Assembly: GCA_037447655.1 (NCBI GenBank)
Contig: JBBHKE010000268.1
Coordinates: 1 to 64,000, forward strand
Direction: 5' to 3'
Length of the DNA: 64,000 nucleotides
Source of the DNA: Zygnema cylindricum
Lineage: Eukaryota; Streptophyta; Zygnematophyceae; Zygnematales; Zygnemataceae
The notes beneath the pieces are model-generated. The model had not been told where the DNA came from. It saw only the letters and a program-made list of their open reading frames with translations, and ran no database searches. How positions within the stretch are numbered: the stretch's first letter is position 1; each line of letters starts with the position of its first letter. The position numbers were made by a program, and so were the translations under genes. Shown piece after piece: positions 19,405 to 30,186 of the stretch.

Positions 19405-20047
19405 GGGTCAAGTTCCATCAGTCGTTTATGTAATCGTACAGCAAACTCTACGGGCCGGGTTAATTGAGTAGATGTTCCATCACGAAGAGTATGTAATCCA
19501 CGTGTTATACATTGAGTGGCACCACGAAGGTTTTAACCGGATATTTATAATCTTTTAAAAATCTTCACACCGACAAATTTCACTTCAAATCTTCAATTGC
19601 GTACCATGTAACTGCGTACCAAATCATGATACGACACATCTGTTGTACTTTCTGCAAACGCCAGTCTTTTACGCCAGCTCATTGTTTAGGGTTTGTGTTT
19701 TCGAACATGACGAAAATCCTTTGCCGAAAATAGTGTGACGAAAGAAATTGCGCGACGAAGGACCGTTTCAAGAATACTTTTTTAATTTTCAGTTGCATTT
19801 TGAAACGTACATACCATGTGCAAATTTCGTCAATTTTCGTTGGTTTTCCATCGTGACACGTAGCTTATTTGTCCAGCATGTCACGATTTTTTTTTTTTCT
19901 GTATCTGCCAACCTACCTCTTACAGGTACGTTGGCAGATACAGAGAAAAAGAATGAAGCGAACGCCTCGCGGATGAACATCTGACGGTCAGTATTACCTC
20001 CGAATTTCCGTAAACTACCCCACTTTTCGACTGATGGAACTTTACCC
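19405..20047. mobile_element. E-family TIR element E1 (PIF/Harbinger-like)
   Basis: It starts GGGTCAAGTTCCATCAGTCG and ends CGACTGATGGAACTTTACCC, inverted ends of about 20 bp. TTA flanks it on both sides (19402-19404 and 20048-20050). It has no transposase. A subterminal hairpin (19899-19943) pairs CTGTATCTGCCAAC with GTTGGCAGATACAG. The next element starts right after the shared TTA. Confidence 0.8.
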
Positions 20048-20050
20048 TTA

Positions 20051-21275
20051 GGGTGAAGTTCCATCATACATTTCTGTAATTGTACGGCAAACTCTACAGA
20101 CCGGGCCTATTCCCACTAGAGCATTTGTAACATTTTGCCCATTCCGATGATTTTCCGAAAACTCATCGAAAAACGGGTGTCGTTCACACCAAAATTAGGG
20201 CACGTAACTCCGATCGAAGGTGTCCTATGACACGTCACACGCTTTGACGTCATCAAACAAAGGCGTGAAAACAAACCTACAAATTTTCAAATTTACTATG
20301 CTCGAAGGACGACGACGGTGGCTCAAAGTCATGCGGATTTTTCGCGCGAAAACAACGAAATAGTAGTTCGGATGTTGTTTTTGCTACGTCAACTTTTCGG
20401 GTTACCGTTGGCCTGTTTCATAGAAAGTCGCAACTTTTACTCTACTTATATATCCGACAATATTTTGAGGAAGGTCGTTTGTACGGTTTTCCGAGAACTT
20501 CTGAAATCTACAAAGTCGGTGCTCGGAAAGCCGTACATTATTCGAACGTCCGTTTGTTGCGGACGTGAATTTTTTTCCGGTGGGAACGAGCTATGAGTCG
20601 ATGTTCCATCACGTAGAGTCTGAAAGCCACGTGTTCTAAATTGACTGGCGCCACACAAGCTATTATCCGATATTAAATATCTTTCAGATTTTTAGCACCG
20701 ACAAACTTAACTTCAAATCTTGACTTCCGTACCATGTACTTGCGTACGAAGTATTCATACGACAAAACTTTTATACTTTTTGAAAGTTAGAGGTAGACTG
20801 CCTCTGCTTCTTTATTTCTATTCAGACCTAGAAAATACTTAAAAACCATTAATTTCTACATCAGTGTTACGAACAAAAGTTACCCAAAAGAACGTGACGA
20901 ATGAATGTTACAAAATTTCGTATTTATTTTCGGTTGTATTTTGGAAAGCGCGTGTCATGTGCAAATCTTAAGATTTTTAGTTGGTTTTCCATCATGACAC
21001 GTAGCTTAATCGTCCAACGTGTCACGAACTTTTCTTTTCTGTATTTGCCAACCCACCTCCTCAATGTGGGTTGACAGTTACAGAAAAAAATGAAGCGAAC
21101 TCCTCGCAGATGAACATCCGACGGCTAGTATTACCTCCAAGACCTTCAAAAAGTATCGACAAGATTCTTTGTAATGTTGTTTTTTGTATAAAAACAAAAT
21201 AGGTGATACGATGTGGTACAGAGGGTCGCAGATTTTTGTAAACTACGCCACTTTTTGCCCGATGGAACGTCATCC
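20051..21275. mobile_element. E-family TIR element E2
   Basis: It starts GGGTGAAGTTCCATCATACA directly after the TTA that ends E1, and closes with GATGGAACGTCATCC. A hairpin like that of E1 lies at 21039-21083 (CTGTATTTGCCAACCCAC with GTGGGTTGACAGTTACAG). A 75-bp LTR fragment (20786-20860) has replaced part of its interior, as comparison with E2' shows. Confidence 0.75.
20786..20860 (-). repeat. copia LTR terminal fragment
   Basis: On the minus strand this reads from TGTAGAAATTAATGGTTTTT to the AGGCAGTCTACCTCTAAC word, the first 75 bases of the Cop-A/Cop-D type LTR. One edge is the exact LTR terminus; the other is cut. It stands at the right breakpoint of the 2.65 kb duplication. Confidence 0.85.
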
Positions 21276-21668
21276 TAATTTATCAATAACTCTAATTGGT
21301 TTTCGAATTTCTGTACTAATTATCCACGTTGATATCTTTAGAGTAAATTAGGTATACGTACATAATCGGAAAAAAATGTACAGTTTCCCGTCATTATGAC
21401 GTTTGCATTACGCGGTTCGTGAAAACGCAGTAACATGATAACGGCTTGTAATAAATCATATTTTGTACTTAGTTTATAAAGTACAATTTGCACGGTGGAC
21501 ACCGACCGTACGCCACACTATTTAAAACGACACCATGTTAGAGTTGTTAACGTTGATTCAATAAGTACCTAAAAACAGTAAAGAAGATAGAGGCGACGGA
21601 TTTAGCGTAAATAACGCTAATTATGATTCGCGATGTACCTACATAAACTCTAAAAACGATTAGACTTA
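21276..21668. other. spacer with decayed MITE sequence
   Basis: Ends with AACGCTAATTATGATTCGCGATGTA near 21620-21645, which looks like the right end of the TA-flanked MITE family. A matching left end is not clear. No gene. Confidence 0.45.
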
Positions 21669-22425
21669 GGGTGCGTCTCTATGTACTTGTAACTAAGAGA
21701 AATTATTTTGTTTTTTAGCGCAGATCCGGCGGACCCGGATTTTAAGTGTCCATATGTGTAAAAACGGAATTACAACTTTAAGGGTCTGACGGTTGTATAC
21801 GCTGACATGCACGTGACGGTTGCCAACGTCTACAATGTGCGATTTCCCAAATTGTTCGTGACGTCGCATAATTGTACGGTGAGAGGCGGCGAGTGCAAGT
21901 TGATGTGGCGCCCTAGAGATTTCTCATGTTTTCCTGAAATGGCATCGGAATCTTTAGATCCCCTGAAATGAAAAAAAATCCATACTAAACGAAACCTCAC
22001 AAAACGAAAAAAAATTATGTACTTTGATGACAAAACGAAACAAATTATGGACTTTGAAGGACCCAAACGGACAAAACAAACTAAATTGTGTATTTTTCGT
22101 TGTCGCTTGAATTCATTTGAAATTTTTTATGAACAAATATACATGTGTGAATACGTGTTATTATTTGTTTAGAGAAAATAATTTGTTTTAAAAAACATCG
22201 CGCGTGTGTTTTAAAGAAAAGTTTGAAGATGACGTTTTTTGGCGTGGCCGTGGGTCGAAGAGCACAAGACAACAAAATGTTGTACATTTTAAATTCGATG
22301 ATGACGCAAAATGTACTTTTTTTTTTTTCTATTTTATTGTACGGTTGAAACTTACGCGGTACGGCTCTAAGTTTTACAGGATAACGACAGAAAAAACCCT
22401 TACTTAAGCACACAGAGACGCACCC
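21669..22425. mobile_element. A-family TIR element, copy A2
   Basis: The left end GGGTGCGTCTCTATGTACTT and right end AAGCACACAGAGACGCACCC are as in A1, with TTA at the left and TAA at the right. At 757 bp it lacks the nested MITE. Its interior is about 80% like A1 until 22291, from where the two are identical. Confidence 0.7.
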
Positions 22426-24935
22426 TAAGTCAAAGTAGGTCAACGCATTTTAAAAAATGTGAAATTTTGAATAATGCGTATCTGCGTTCTTTTTCAAAAT
22501 ACTTTTCCGTGCGCATAGTACGAATGAAACATCTATGCCTAAAACTAAGAAAATCACTCTGGGTCAACGATCTTTTTTGATAAAACAGACAAATCGCTCG
22601 CAGTCAACGAATTGCGACGAAACCTAGCGACTTTGCGTTTAATTTTGTAAACTTATTTGTCGTGTTGTTCTCTCAATTTATGGATTTCTGTCGTCTCTCT
22701 TAATTTTGTCAGAATAGATGACACAAACTGGGAATCTATGGGAGGTAAGACAAGGTGTCAGAGCCACACGAAACCCAGCATCTCTGACCGTCGATCTCAC
22801 CTCTGGATTACGGAATGTGGTTACTTGTGCTGTCCGTACGTCGATGGCTCGGGGGGCCACAATCTGGTTCAAACTTCAAAGATGCAACAGACCTACAGTA
22901 CAGTCTGACGGTAACAAAGTACAGAGATTTTCGGATACGCGATCAGCGTACGAAACACTTTCCATAGAAGCCGAGATCTTCCGTTCCAGTGTTCCCATGC
23001 AGAGAGATAAGGGATCCGCGCGGAAGATTCCTCCCGGAGGAGAAATAGTAATTGTGGTTTGGTTCTCGGTTCCCCAGCGTAGTACAGTACTGTACAGTAT
23101 TGTACTGTATTGTACTGTTCTGTACTGTACTGTAGTGCCTTCTACAATGAAGAAACCGACAAGCTTGCGCCACTAAAAGCTGACCGCGTGTGAAGCGGCA
23201 AAAAAACAGAGACCACTCTTCTATTTTTTTTTTTCGTTGCATGAAAGTACATGGTGTGTTTCGGACATCTGACACTCGGGTTGGTACGGCTTTCAATATG
23301 CGGAATTTGCCGTTCGTCGCACACTGACAAGGCTCGTCAATATGCGAAATCCCACACTGACAAGGCTCGTCAATATGCGAAATCCCACACTGACAAGATA
23401 CCTTCAGGCTTCAGGGTATCGAGTGAGCCGAAATCCCCTGTCCCAAACTGTGCTATCGTGTTCAAACGATGTCTTGATATGTTTTTTTTACCCTGGGTCT
23501 GTTCGCTGACTTTTTTTTTGTTGCCCAGCTATTTAAAAGCCGATTTTACTACTTAGGGTCAAGTTCCATCAGTCGTTTATGTAATCGTACAGCAAACTCT
23601 ACGGGCCGGGTTAATTGAGTAGATGTTCCATCACGAAGAGTATGTAATCCACGTGTTATACATTGAGTGGCACCACGAAGGTTTTAACCGGATATTTATA
23701 ATCTTTTAAAAATCTTCACACCGACAAATTTCACTTCAAATCTTCAATTGCGTACCATGTAACTGCGTACCAAATCATGATACGACACATCTGTTGTACT
23801 TTCTGCAAACGCCAGTCTTTTACGCCAGCTCATTGTTTAGGGTTTGTGTTTTCGAACATGACGAAAATCCTTTGCCGAAAATAGTGTGACGAAAGAAATT
23901 GCGCGACGAAGGACCGTTTCAAGAATACTTTTTTAATTTTCAGTTGCATTTTGAAACGTACATACCATGTGCAAATTTCGTCAATTTTCGTTGGTTTTCC
24001 ATCGTGACACGTAGCTTATTTGTCCAGCATGTCACGATTTTTTTTTTTCTGTATCTGCCAACCTACCTCTTACAGGTACGTTGGCAGATACAGAGAAAAA
24101 GAATGAAGCGAACGCCTCGCGGATGAACATCTGACGGTCAGTATTACCTCCGAATTTCCGTAAACTACCCCACTTTTCGACTGATGGAACTTTACCCTTA
24201 GGGTGAAGTTCCATCATACATTTCTGTAATTGTACGGCAAACTCTACAGACCGGGCCTATTCCCACTAGAGCATTTGTAACATTTTGCCCATTCCGATGA
24301 TTTTCCGAAAACTCATCGAAAAACGGGTGTCGTTCACACCAAAATTAGGGCACGTAACTCCGATCGAAGGTGTCCTATGACACGTCACACGCTTTGACGT
24401 CATCAAACAAAGGCGTGAAAACAAACCTACAAATTTTCAAATTTACTATGCTCGAAGGACGACGACGGTGGCTCAAAGTCATGCGGATTTTTCGCGCGAA
24501 AACAACGAAATAGTAGTTCGGATGTTGTTTTTGCTACGTCAACTTTTCGGGTTACCGTTGGCCTGTTTCATAGAAAGTCGCAACTTTTACTCTACTTATA
24601 TATCCGACAATATTTTGAGGAAGGTCGTTTGTACGGTTTTCCGAGAACTTCTGAAATCTACAAAGTCGGTGCTCGGAAAGCCGTACATTATTCGAACGTC
24701 CGTTTGTTGCGGACGTGAATTTTTTTCCGGTGGGAACGAGCTATGAGTCGATGTTCCATCACGTAGAGTCTGAAAGCCACGTGTTCTAAATTGACTGGCG
24801 CCACACAAGCTATTATCCGATATTAAATATCTTTCAGATTTTTAGCACCGACAAACTTAACTTCAAATCTTGACTTCCGTACCATGTACTTGCGTACGAA
24901 GTATTCATACGACAAAACTTTTATACTTTTTGAAA
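22291..24935. repeat. tandem segmental duplication, copy 2
   Basis: Counterpart of 18140-20785, shifted by 4151 bases (4150 after the T-run difference). It holds the right tip of A2, the same spacer, E1' and the first part of E2'. Near-identity against diverged flanks means a recent duplication, a recent conversion or an assembly artefact. Confidence 0.9.
23556..24197. mobile_element. E-family element E1'
   Basis: Duplicate of E1 with TTA at 23553-23555 and 24198-24200. The hairpin lies at 24049-24093. Confidence 0.8.
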
Positions 24936-25419
24936 ACTCCAGTTTGTACGCCAGATCATTTTTTTGGGTTTCGGTTTTCGAACATAACTTAAGTCCTTTG
25001 AGAGAAATAATGTGACGAACAAAAGTTATCAAAAATAGCGTGACAAGGGAATGTTACGAAATTTCGTTTTTAGTTTCGGTTGTATTTTGGAAAGCGCGTG
25101 TCATTTGCAAATCTTAAGATTTTTGGTTGGTATTCCATCATGATACGTAGCTAAATCGTCTTGCGTGTCACGATTTTTTTTTTTGTATCTGCCAACCCAC
25201 CTCCTCGAGGTGGGTTGACAATTACAGAAAAAAATGAAGCGAACTCCTCGAAGATGAACATCCGACGGCCAGTATTACCACCAAGACCTTCGGAGAGTAT
25301 TGGCAAGATTCTCTGTAATGTTGTTTTTGGTATAAAAACAAAATAGAGGGTACGATTTGGTATGGAGGGTCGCAGATTTCTGTAAACTACGCCACTTTTC
25401 GACTGATGGAACGTCACCA
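24201..25419. mobile_element. E-family element E2'
   Basis: Starts GGGTGAAGTTCCATCATACA and ends CTGATGGAACGTCACCA, followed by TTA (25420-25422). It keeps the interior that E2 has lost to the LTR fragment. Its hairpin at 25184-25226 pairs CCAACCCACCTC with GAGGTGGGTTG. Confidence 0.8.
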
Positions 25420-25422
25420 TTA

Positions 25423-26149
25423 AGGTGAAGTTCCATTGGGACATTCTGTAATTGTACGGCCAACATTGCAGGATGCTACAATTTGAACGATGTTCTATTG
25501 CGCAGAGTCTGTAATCCACGTGTTCATAATTCGACGGTACCACGTGAGTTAAGATCGGATATTGAATATCGGCAAAGATTTTCACACCGACTAAAAATCT
25601 CCATTTGCGTACCATGTACGTGCGTACCAGGTCATCGTACAACACAACTTTTGTACTCTTTGCAGACGCCTTGTTAGATACCACCTCATTATTTTACGGT
25701 TTCTGTTTTTTGCGTAACGAATGAGCGCTTCCAGAAATAGTGTAACGAATGGGGCTAATAGAAATAGCGTGACGAAAGTGCTTTATAAAATTTTGTTTTG
25801 TATTTTTTGTTGGATTTTTTAATGCGTATATCGTGTGCAAATTTTGTTGACTTCCGTTGGTTGCCATCTTGACACGTATGCTCAATATCCAACGTGTCGC
25901 GGCTCATTTTTTTCTGTAAATGGTGATGTACCTCGCGAGGTATATCACCATTTACATAAACTTTCGAAGCGAATGCTTCGCGAAAAAATATCAAACGGTC
26001 ATTGTAAAATCCTAGACCTTTGGAGAATATTGGCAAGATTCTCTGTAATGTTGTTTCTGTATAAAAACAAAATTATTGGTACGACGTAGTACGGAGATGT
26101 CCGAATTTTTGTAAACAACCTCACTTTTCGTCTAGCGGAACTTCACCCT
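25423..26149. mobile_element. E-family element E3
   Basis: Starts AGGTGAAGTTCCATTGGG directly after the TTA closing E2' and ends CTAGCGGAACTTCACCCT before TTA (26150-26152). Its hairpin (25915-25956) is nearly perfect, pairing TGTAAATGGTGATGTACCTC with GAGGTATATCACCATTTACA, although the stem sequence differs from that of E1 and E2. Confidence 0.8.
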
Positions 26150-26256
26150 TTAGTTGGACATATGTGGTGTATACGACATATGTGTTAATTAGTATACGAG
26201 TAAAACGCTCATTGTTTATTAGCTTCAAAGATTTTTTAGTGTAATGAGAAATTTAT

Positions 26257-26595
26257 AATTTTGTGTATCGATAACCTTTTAACTATAACCGATATTCACA
26301 ACTTTTTTACCTACCGATAATCAATATTAATTGGTCCTTACTTTATATGTAACTTTTCTTACTCCGTACAAAAAACACCATACCATTACTTAGAAATATT
26401 TTCAAACCACTCACACCCCGACTAACCCCCTCCTGCGTGGGTATATCGGTAATCGGTGCTAATAGGTCGCCGATTTATCTGCGTTATTACCCATAACGAT
26501 ATATCAAAACTTATCGGTCCCTTTACCGATAAGGGTAATTGATATATCAGTTATCGAAATTATAATTGAAAAGAAACTCACCGATACACAACACT
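26257..26595. mobile_element. hAT-like element, third copy (short)
   Basis: The left TTGTGTATCGATAACC and right CACCGATACACAACACTAG ends are inverted repeats of the family at 3154-4088. The interior again holds TATCGGT/ACCGATA words. About 340 bp, no ORF. Confidence 0.6.
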
Positions 26596-26861
26596 AGAGA
26601 GTAGAATGTATAATATTATTTTAGGGCAAGGAAAGGTGGCCCATTGTACTCCACTCTTTCTAACAATATTATTGACACAAGTTTATGTGGTTAGGCAAAA
26701 ACAACTAGCTACCTAATTAGTGTTAATCTTAAAACAACCGACAATGTATTTGTGTCAATATTTCTGCTTGTGTTTTCCACTTTTATTACTTTTCACATCG
26801 CCTTTTTAAGAAGTTGAATTTTGTGGCTCAGTAATAGTGTAATCAACAAGTATTATCAACT
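26596..26861. other. no recognisable gene
   Basis: AT-rich stretch before the copia stack. Words such as GGTGGCCCATTG and GGCTCAGTAATAGTGT recall the MITE interior, but ends are not visible. Confidence 0.4.
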
Positions 26862-27862
26862 TATAGAAACTAAAGGTTCATTTTAGTATTTTCTATGTTT
26901 AAACTTGTAAAGATAAAGTGTAGAGAAGAAGCAGAGTCTTTCTGCCTCTAACTCCTCTCTTCAACTCCCACACTTGTCGCAGTCACTAATGGTTGGAGAG
27001 GGAGCTAGAGCCATGGCTACCTATGCTGTCCAGAGAGAGATAGGTAATAGTTTGGTAGGTTTTCCAAGAGGGAACTTGACGGACCCAAGATTTGATCCTG
27101 GTACATGCCGTCTGTCAAGTCACCAGTAGCCGAGAGCTTTATCCTATTAGTGTGGGATCAGTGCTAAGGTATATAGGGTTTCATAATTATTTATAGATGT
27201 ATACGTAGACAATTTCATTTAACGACGCGAACAGATTTGTAGGACATAGAAATAGTTTTGTATAGTACGGTGTACGGTACTCCACGAAACGAATACCGCG
27301 CATTTGTTTCGACGGCAAAACAAATACCACGCAATTATTTTCGACGACTAAAATGAAAAGCCGATCTTGATTTAACGGCCGTGATAGATGCCAAGATCGC
27401 GAAATGGGGGCTTTGGCGGTGTTCGGTCATTGCCACGTCAAGTAACACGTGACACAACCACATTGGCTTGCGGCATCTCCGGAGAATACGCGAACAAATC
27501 GTGATATGGCAAGCGTCGACTTTGGCACCTGTACTTTTCTATACGACATAGTAATCTGATTGGTACTGTACTCTAGTAGTATAGGGTTTAGAGAGGAATT
27601 TAAGTAGACCCCTCCCTCTCACAGAGCTCATGTACAAAAGATCAACTTTGACCCTTCATAACTTATTGTTTAGTGGACAAATTCAGAGATTATATTTGCT
27701 ATTGACTCGGGGGAATCTTGTCTTCACAAGGGTGAAGTTGGTCAAAGTCTTTATGTGTCAAGATGGCACTTATTCTTGTGGAAACTCAAAGGGTTTAGGG
27801 TTATCCTAGGGGCTTCGAGTGAGCTCCCTACTCTGAGGACCTATGGAGGTCTCAGAGTTGCA
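26862..27862 (+). repeat. Cop-B 5' LTR
   Basis: Begins TATAGAAACTAAAGGTTC (TG mutated to TA) and ends GGTCTCAGAGTTGCA. ACGT-core boxes (AACACGTGACAC) lie near 27448. The antisense tRNA-like block is at 27077-27150. The primer-binding site GGTTATGGGCCCACC follows at 27863. Confidence 0.85.
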
Positions 27863-29119
27863 GGTTATGGGCCCACCCTCTAGGGTGCCCATATTTAATG
27901 GAACAAGCTTTATATACTGAAAAATTATGATGACACGGGCTCAATGTGAAAAGATGTTTTGGGAGATTGTAAGTGGAGAAGTGAGGTGTCCATCCAGTTC
28001 AACCATTCCTCCATGGTTTGGGGGAAGCAGGTTTACCACAAAAGCAGATCTAGCTCCACTAGAGGATTCAGAGGACGGGGAGAGCATTGTGATGGAAAAA
28101 GTGAAAGACAAGGAGACGGTTAAATGAATAGCAACACCTATCGCAATCGGTTCACCGTTCATGTCACCTATTCTGAGAAATGAGTAGAATGATGTTGATA
28201 CTTGGAACTACAACAATATTGCGGCAAAACACTTCATTCTCTGCCATCTTACTCAAGGACTTGAATCTCCTCATTTGCAGGTGGAAAAAGCATCGGATCT
28301 GTGGATTGCCCTCATAGAGATGTACCGGAGTGGTTCTATTCAGCAACAACAATTGGGTGATCAAAAGATAGATGCATATACATATTAAGGGGAAAAAATG
28401 TTAGACTTTTGTAATGAGCTTGCAACCATTTTCATGGAAATAGAGAGTGCTAGTCAAGCAGAACAGAAAAGATGAAGGTTAAATGCCTGCTCATGAAGTT
28501 ACCCGATGACTATGAAAACATAGTCAACCGTGTGCAAGATTTGCCGGACTCCATGTTGATATGGAATTCTATGGTAGGGATGATTCTCGTTCGAGAGAAT
28601 ACAATAAAAATTCGGAGGGGAGGGAAGAGTTAACAAGCTTTAACAACAAGAACTGATTGGAGGAGCAGGGATCGTAGAAAATCATTAGAAAACTATGGAG
28701 GAGGAGGACAAAAAACTCAGTCCGATGAATCCGGACCGAGGGTCGCAAAAGGGTTGTGTCCCTTTTCCAAGGAACCAAGACACTATATAGCAGAGTGTAC
28801 TAAGCAAATCAAACTTCGGGTAAAGAAAAGGCAGACCGGTGAACCCCCGAGAGGAAAGAAAAAGGCCTTTCTGATACAAATACAATAGGCGGAATCCGAG
28901 GATAATGACGATGAGCTCCTATTGGATAAGGAGTTGGAGGCGAAAAACGAGGTCGAAATTCCACGAAAGCAGAAATGTGCTTTTGGTGGATTGAAAGGTG
29001 AAGCCAGCTGGATTATAGATTCATGTGCCACCATGCACATATGTAAGGATAAACACTTGTTCACTAAGATAAGAAAGATTCCCACCATAGAGATTGAGTA
29101 CGTGGATGAGAGGATAGTC
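27843..29119 (+). pseudogene. Cop-B gag and start of protease, degenerate
   Basis: Readable in pieces as a copia Gag: FWEIVSGEVRCPSS, then AAKHFILCHLTQGL, then a zinc-knuckle remnant (about 28755-28800) and the protease start GEASWIIDSCATMHIC (28998-29043), where the catalytic D-S-G has become D-S-C. Several in-frame stops and frame changes are present, for example a stop after KDKETVK at 28125. The frame breaks at 29119, where Cop-A is inserted. Cannot produce a functional polyprotein. Confidence 0.85.
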
Positions 29120-29124
29120 ACTAC

Positions 29125-30173
29125 TGAAACTCTGAGACCTCCATAAGTCCTCAGAGTGGACAGCTTCCAAGAAGCCTCTAGGATAATCCTGACCCCTTTG
29201 TGTTTAAGCAAAAATAACTACCACCTTGGCTGACAAAAACTCTGATCAACTTCACCCCTGTGAAGGCAAGACTCCCCTGAGTCGATAGCAAAAAGAATCT
29301 CTGAATTTGCTCCCCTGAGCAGTAAGTTATGGAGGGTCAAAGTTGACCTTTTGTACAGAAGCTCTCTGGGAGAGGGGGTCCTATCTTCTAATTTTTCTAA
29401 GTCCTATCTCTCTCACAGACTCTATCTACTAATGTACGGAACCAATCAGAATTGAGTTCCGTACACAAAAGTACAGCTGCCGGTGTACTTTATGTACGGA
29501 CATTGTACGACATGGCCAAAATGTCGACACATGTCAAATCCGGATTCGGTGCCATAATCTCCGGAGTTTCCACAATCCAACGGAATTTCGCCACGCGTCA
29601 TCCGATGTGGCGATGGCCACAAACCGCCGAAATCTTCCTCCGCGATCTCGGCGCTAATCCCGGTCGTCCGATTAAATTCGGCTTTAATCGTAGCCGTAAT
29701 AAATACATGCGCGGTATTTGTTTCATTTACGAAACAAATGTGCGGTACTGATTTTTGTCCGTACCGTAAGTCGTACATTATATATTACTGGATCTATGTA
29801 TCCCGTAATTAATTGCAGTTAAATGGTTTATCGCTTTTATACATATGTAAATAATTATCAAACTATATGCTAGGTAACACTACCGCTAGATTAAACGGCT
29901 AAGGCTACCGGCTACTTCGTGTCTGCCGGCCGGCAGGTACAAGGATCAAATCCTGCCGCCGGCACATTCATTTTAATTAAATATATAAACCCTAATATAA
30001 AATTCCCGTAAACCTCAGGATAGCCAAGGTAGCCATGGCTCTAACTTCCTCTCCAATTTCTCAGTGACTGCGACAAGTTTGAGAGTTGGAGAGAGAAGTT
30101 AGAGATAGACTGCCTCGACTTCTATATTTCTTTTCAGACCTAGAAAATACTAATAAAACCATTAGTTTCTACA
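29125..30173 (-). repeat. Cop-A 3' LTR
   Basis: Read on the minus strand it starts TGTAGAAACTAATGG and ends CAGAGTTTCA. The purine-rich primer AAAATAAGGGGAG stands just upstream of its start (30174-30186). The tRNA-like block is at 29895-29966 on the plus strand, antisense to the element. Confidence 0.93.
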
Positions 30174-30186
30174 CTCCCCTTATTTT

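Larger units (their letters stand above)
18140..20785. repeat. tandem segmental duplication, copy 1
   Basis: This 2.65 kb segment is repeated at 22291-24935. By eye the only difference is one T in the homopolymer at about 19887. It contains the right tip of A1, a 1.1 kb spacer, element E1 and the first 735 bp of E2. Flanking sequence beyond both ends is related but clearly diverged. Confidence 0.9.

Noticed and set aside
16957-26152. Possible CRISPR-like or satellite array because of repeated similar blocks
   Set aside because: The repeats are inverted-end transposon copies and one tandem duplication. There are no short direct repeats with regular unique spacers.
29452-29778. Open frames of 99 and 110 codons in both LTRs of Cop-A (also 34845-35177)
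   Set aside because: They are conserved between the two LTRs only because LTRs are copies. Opposite strands are both open, and no domain is seen.
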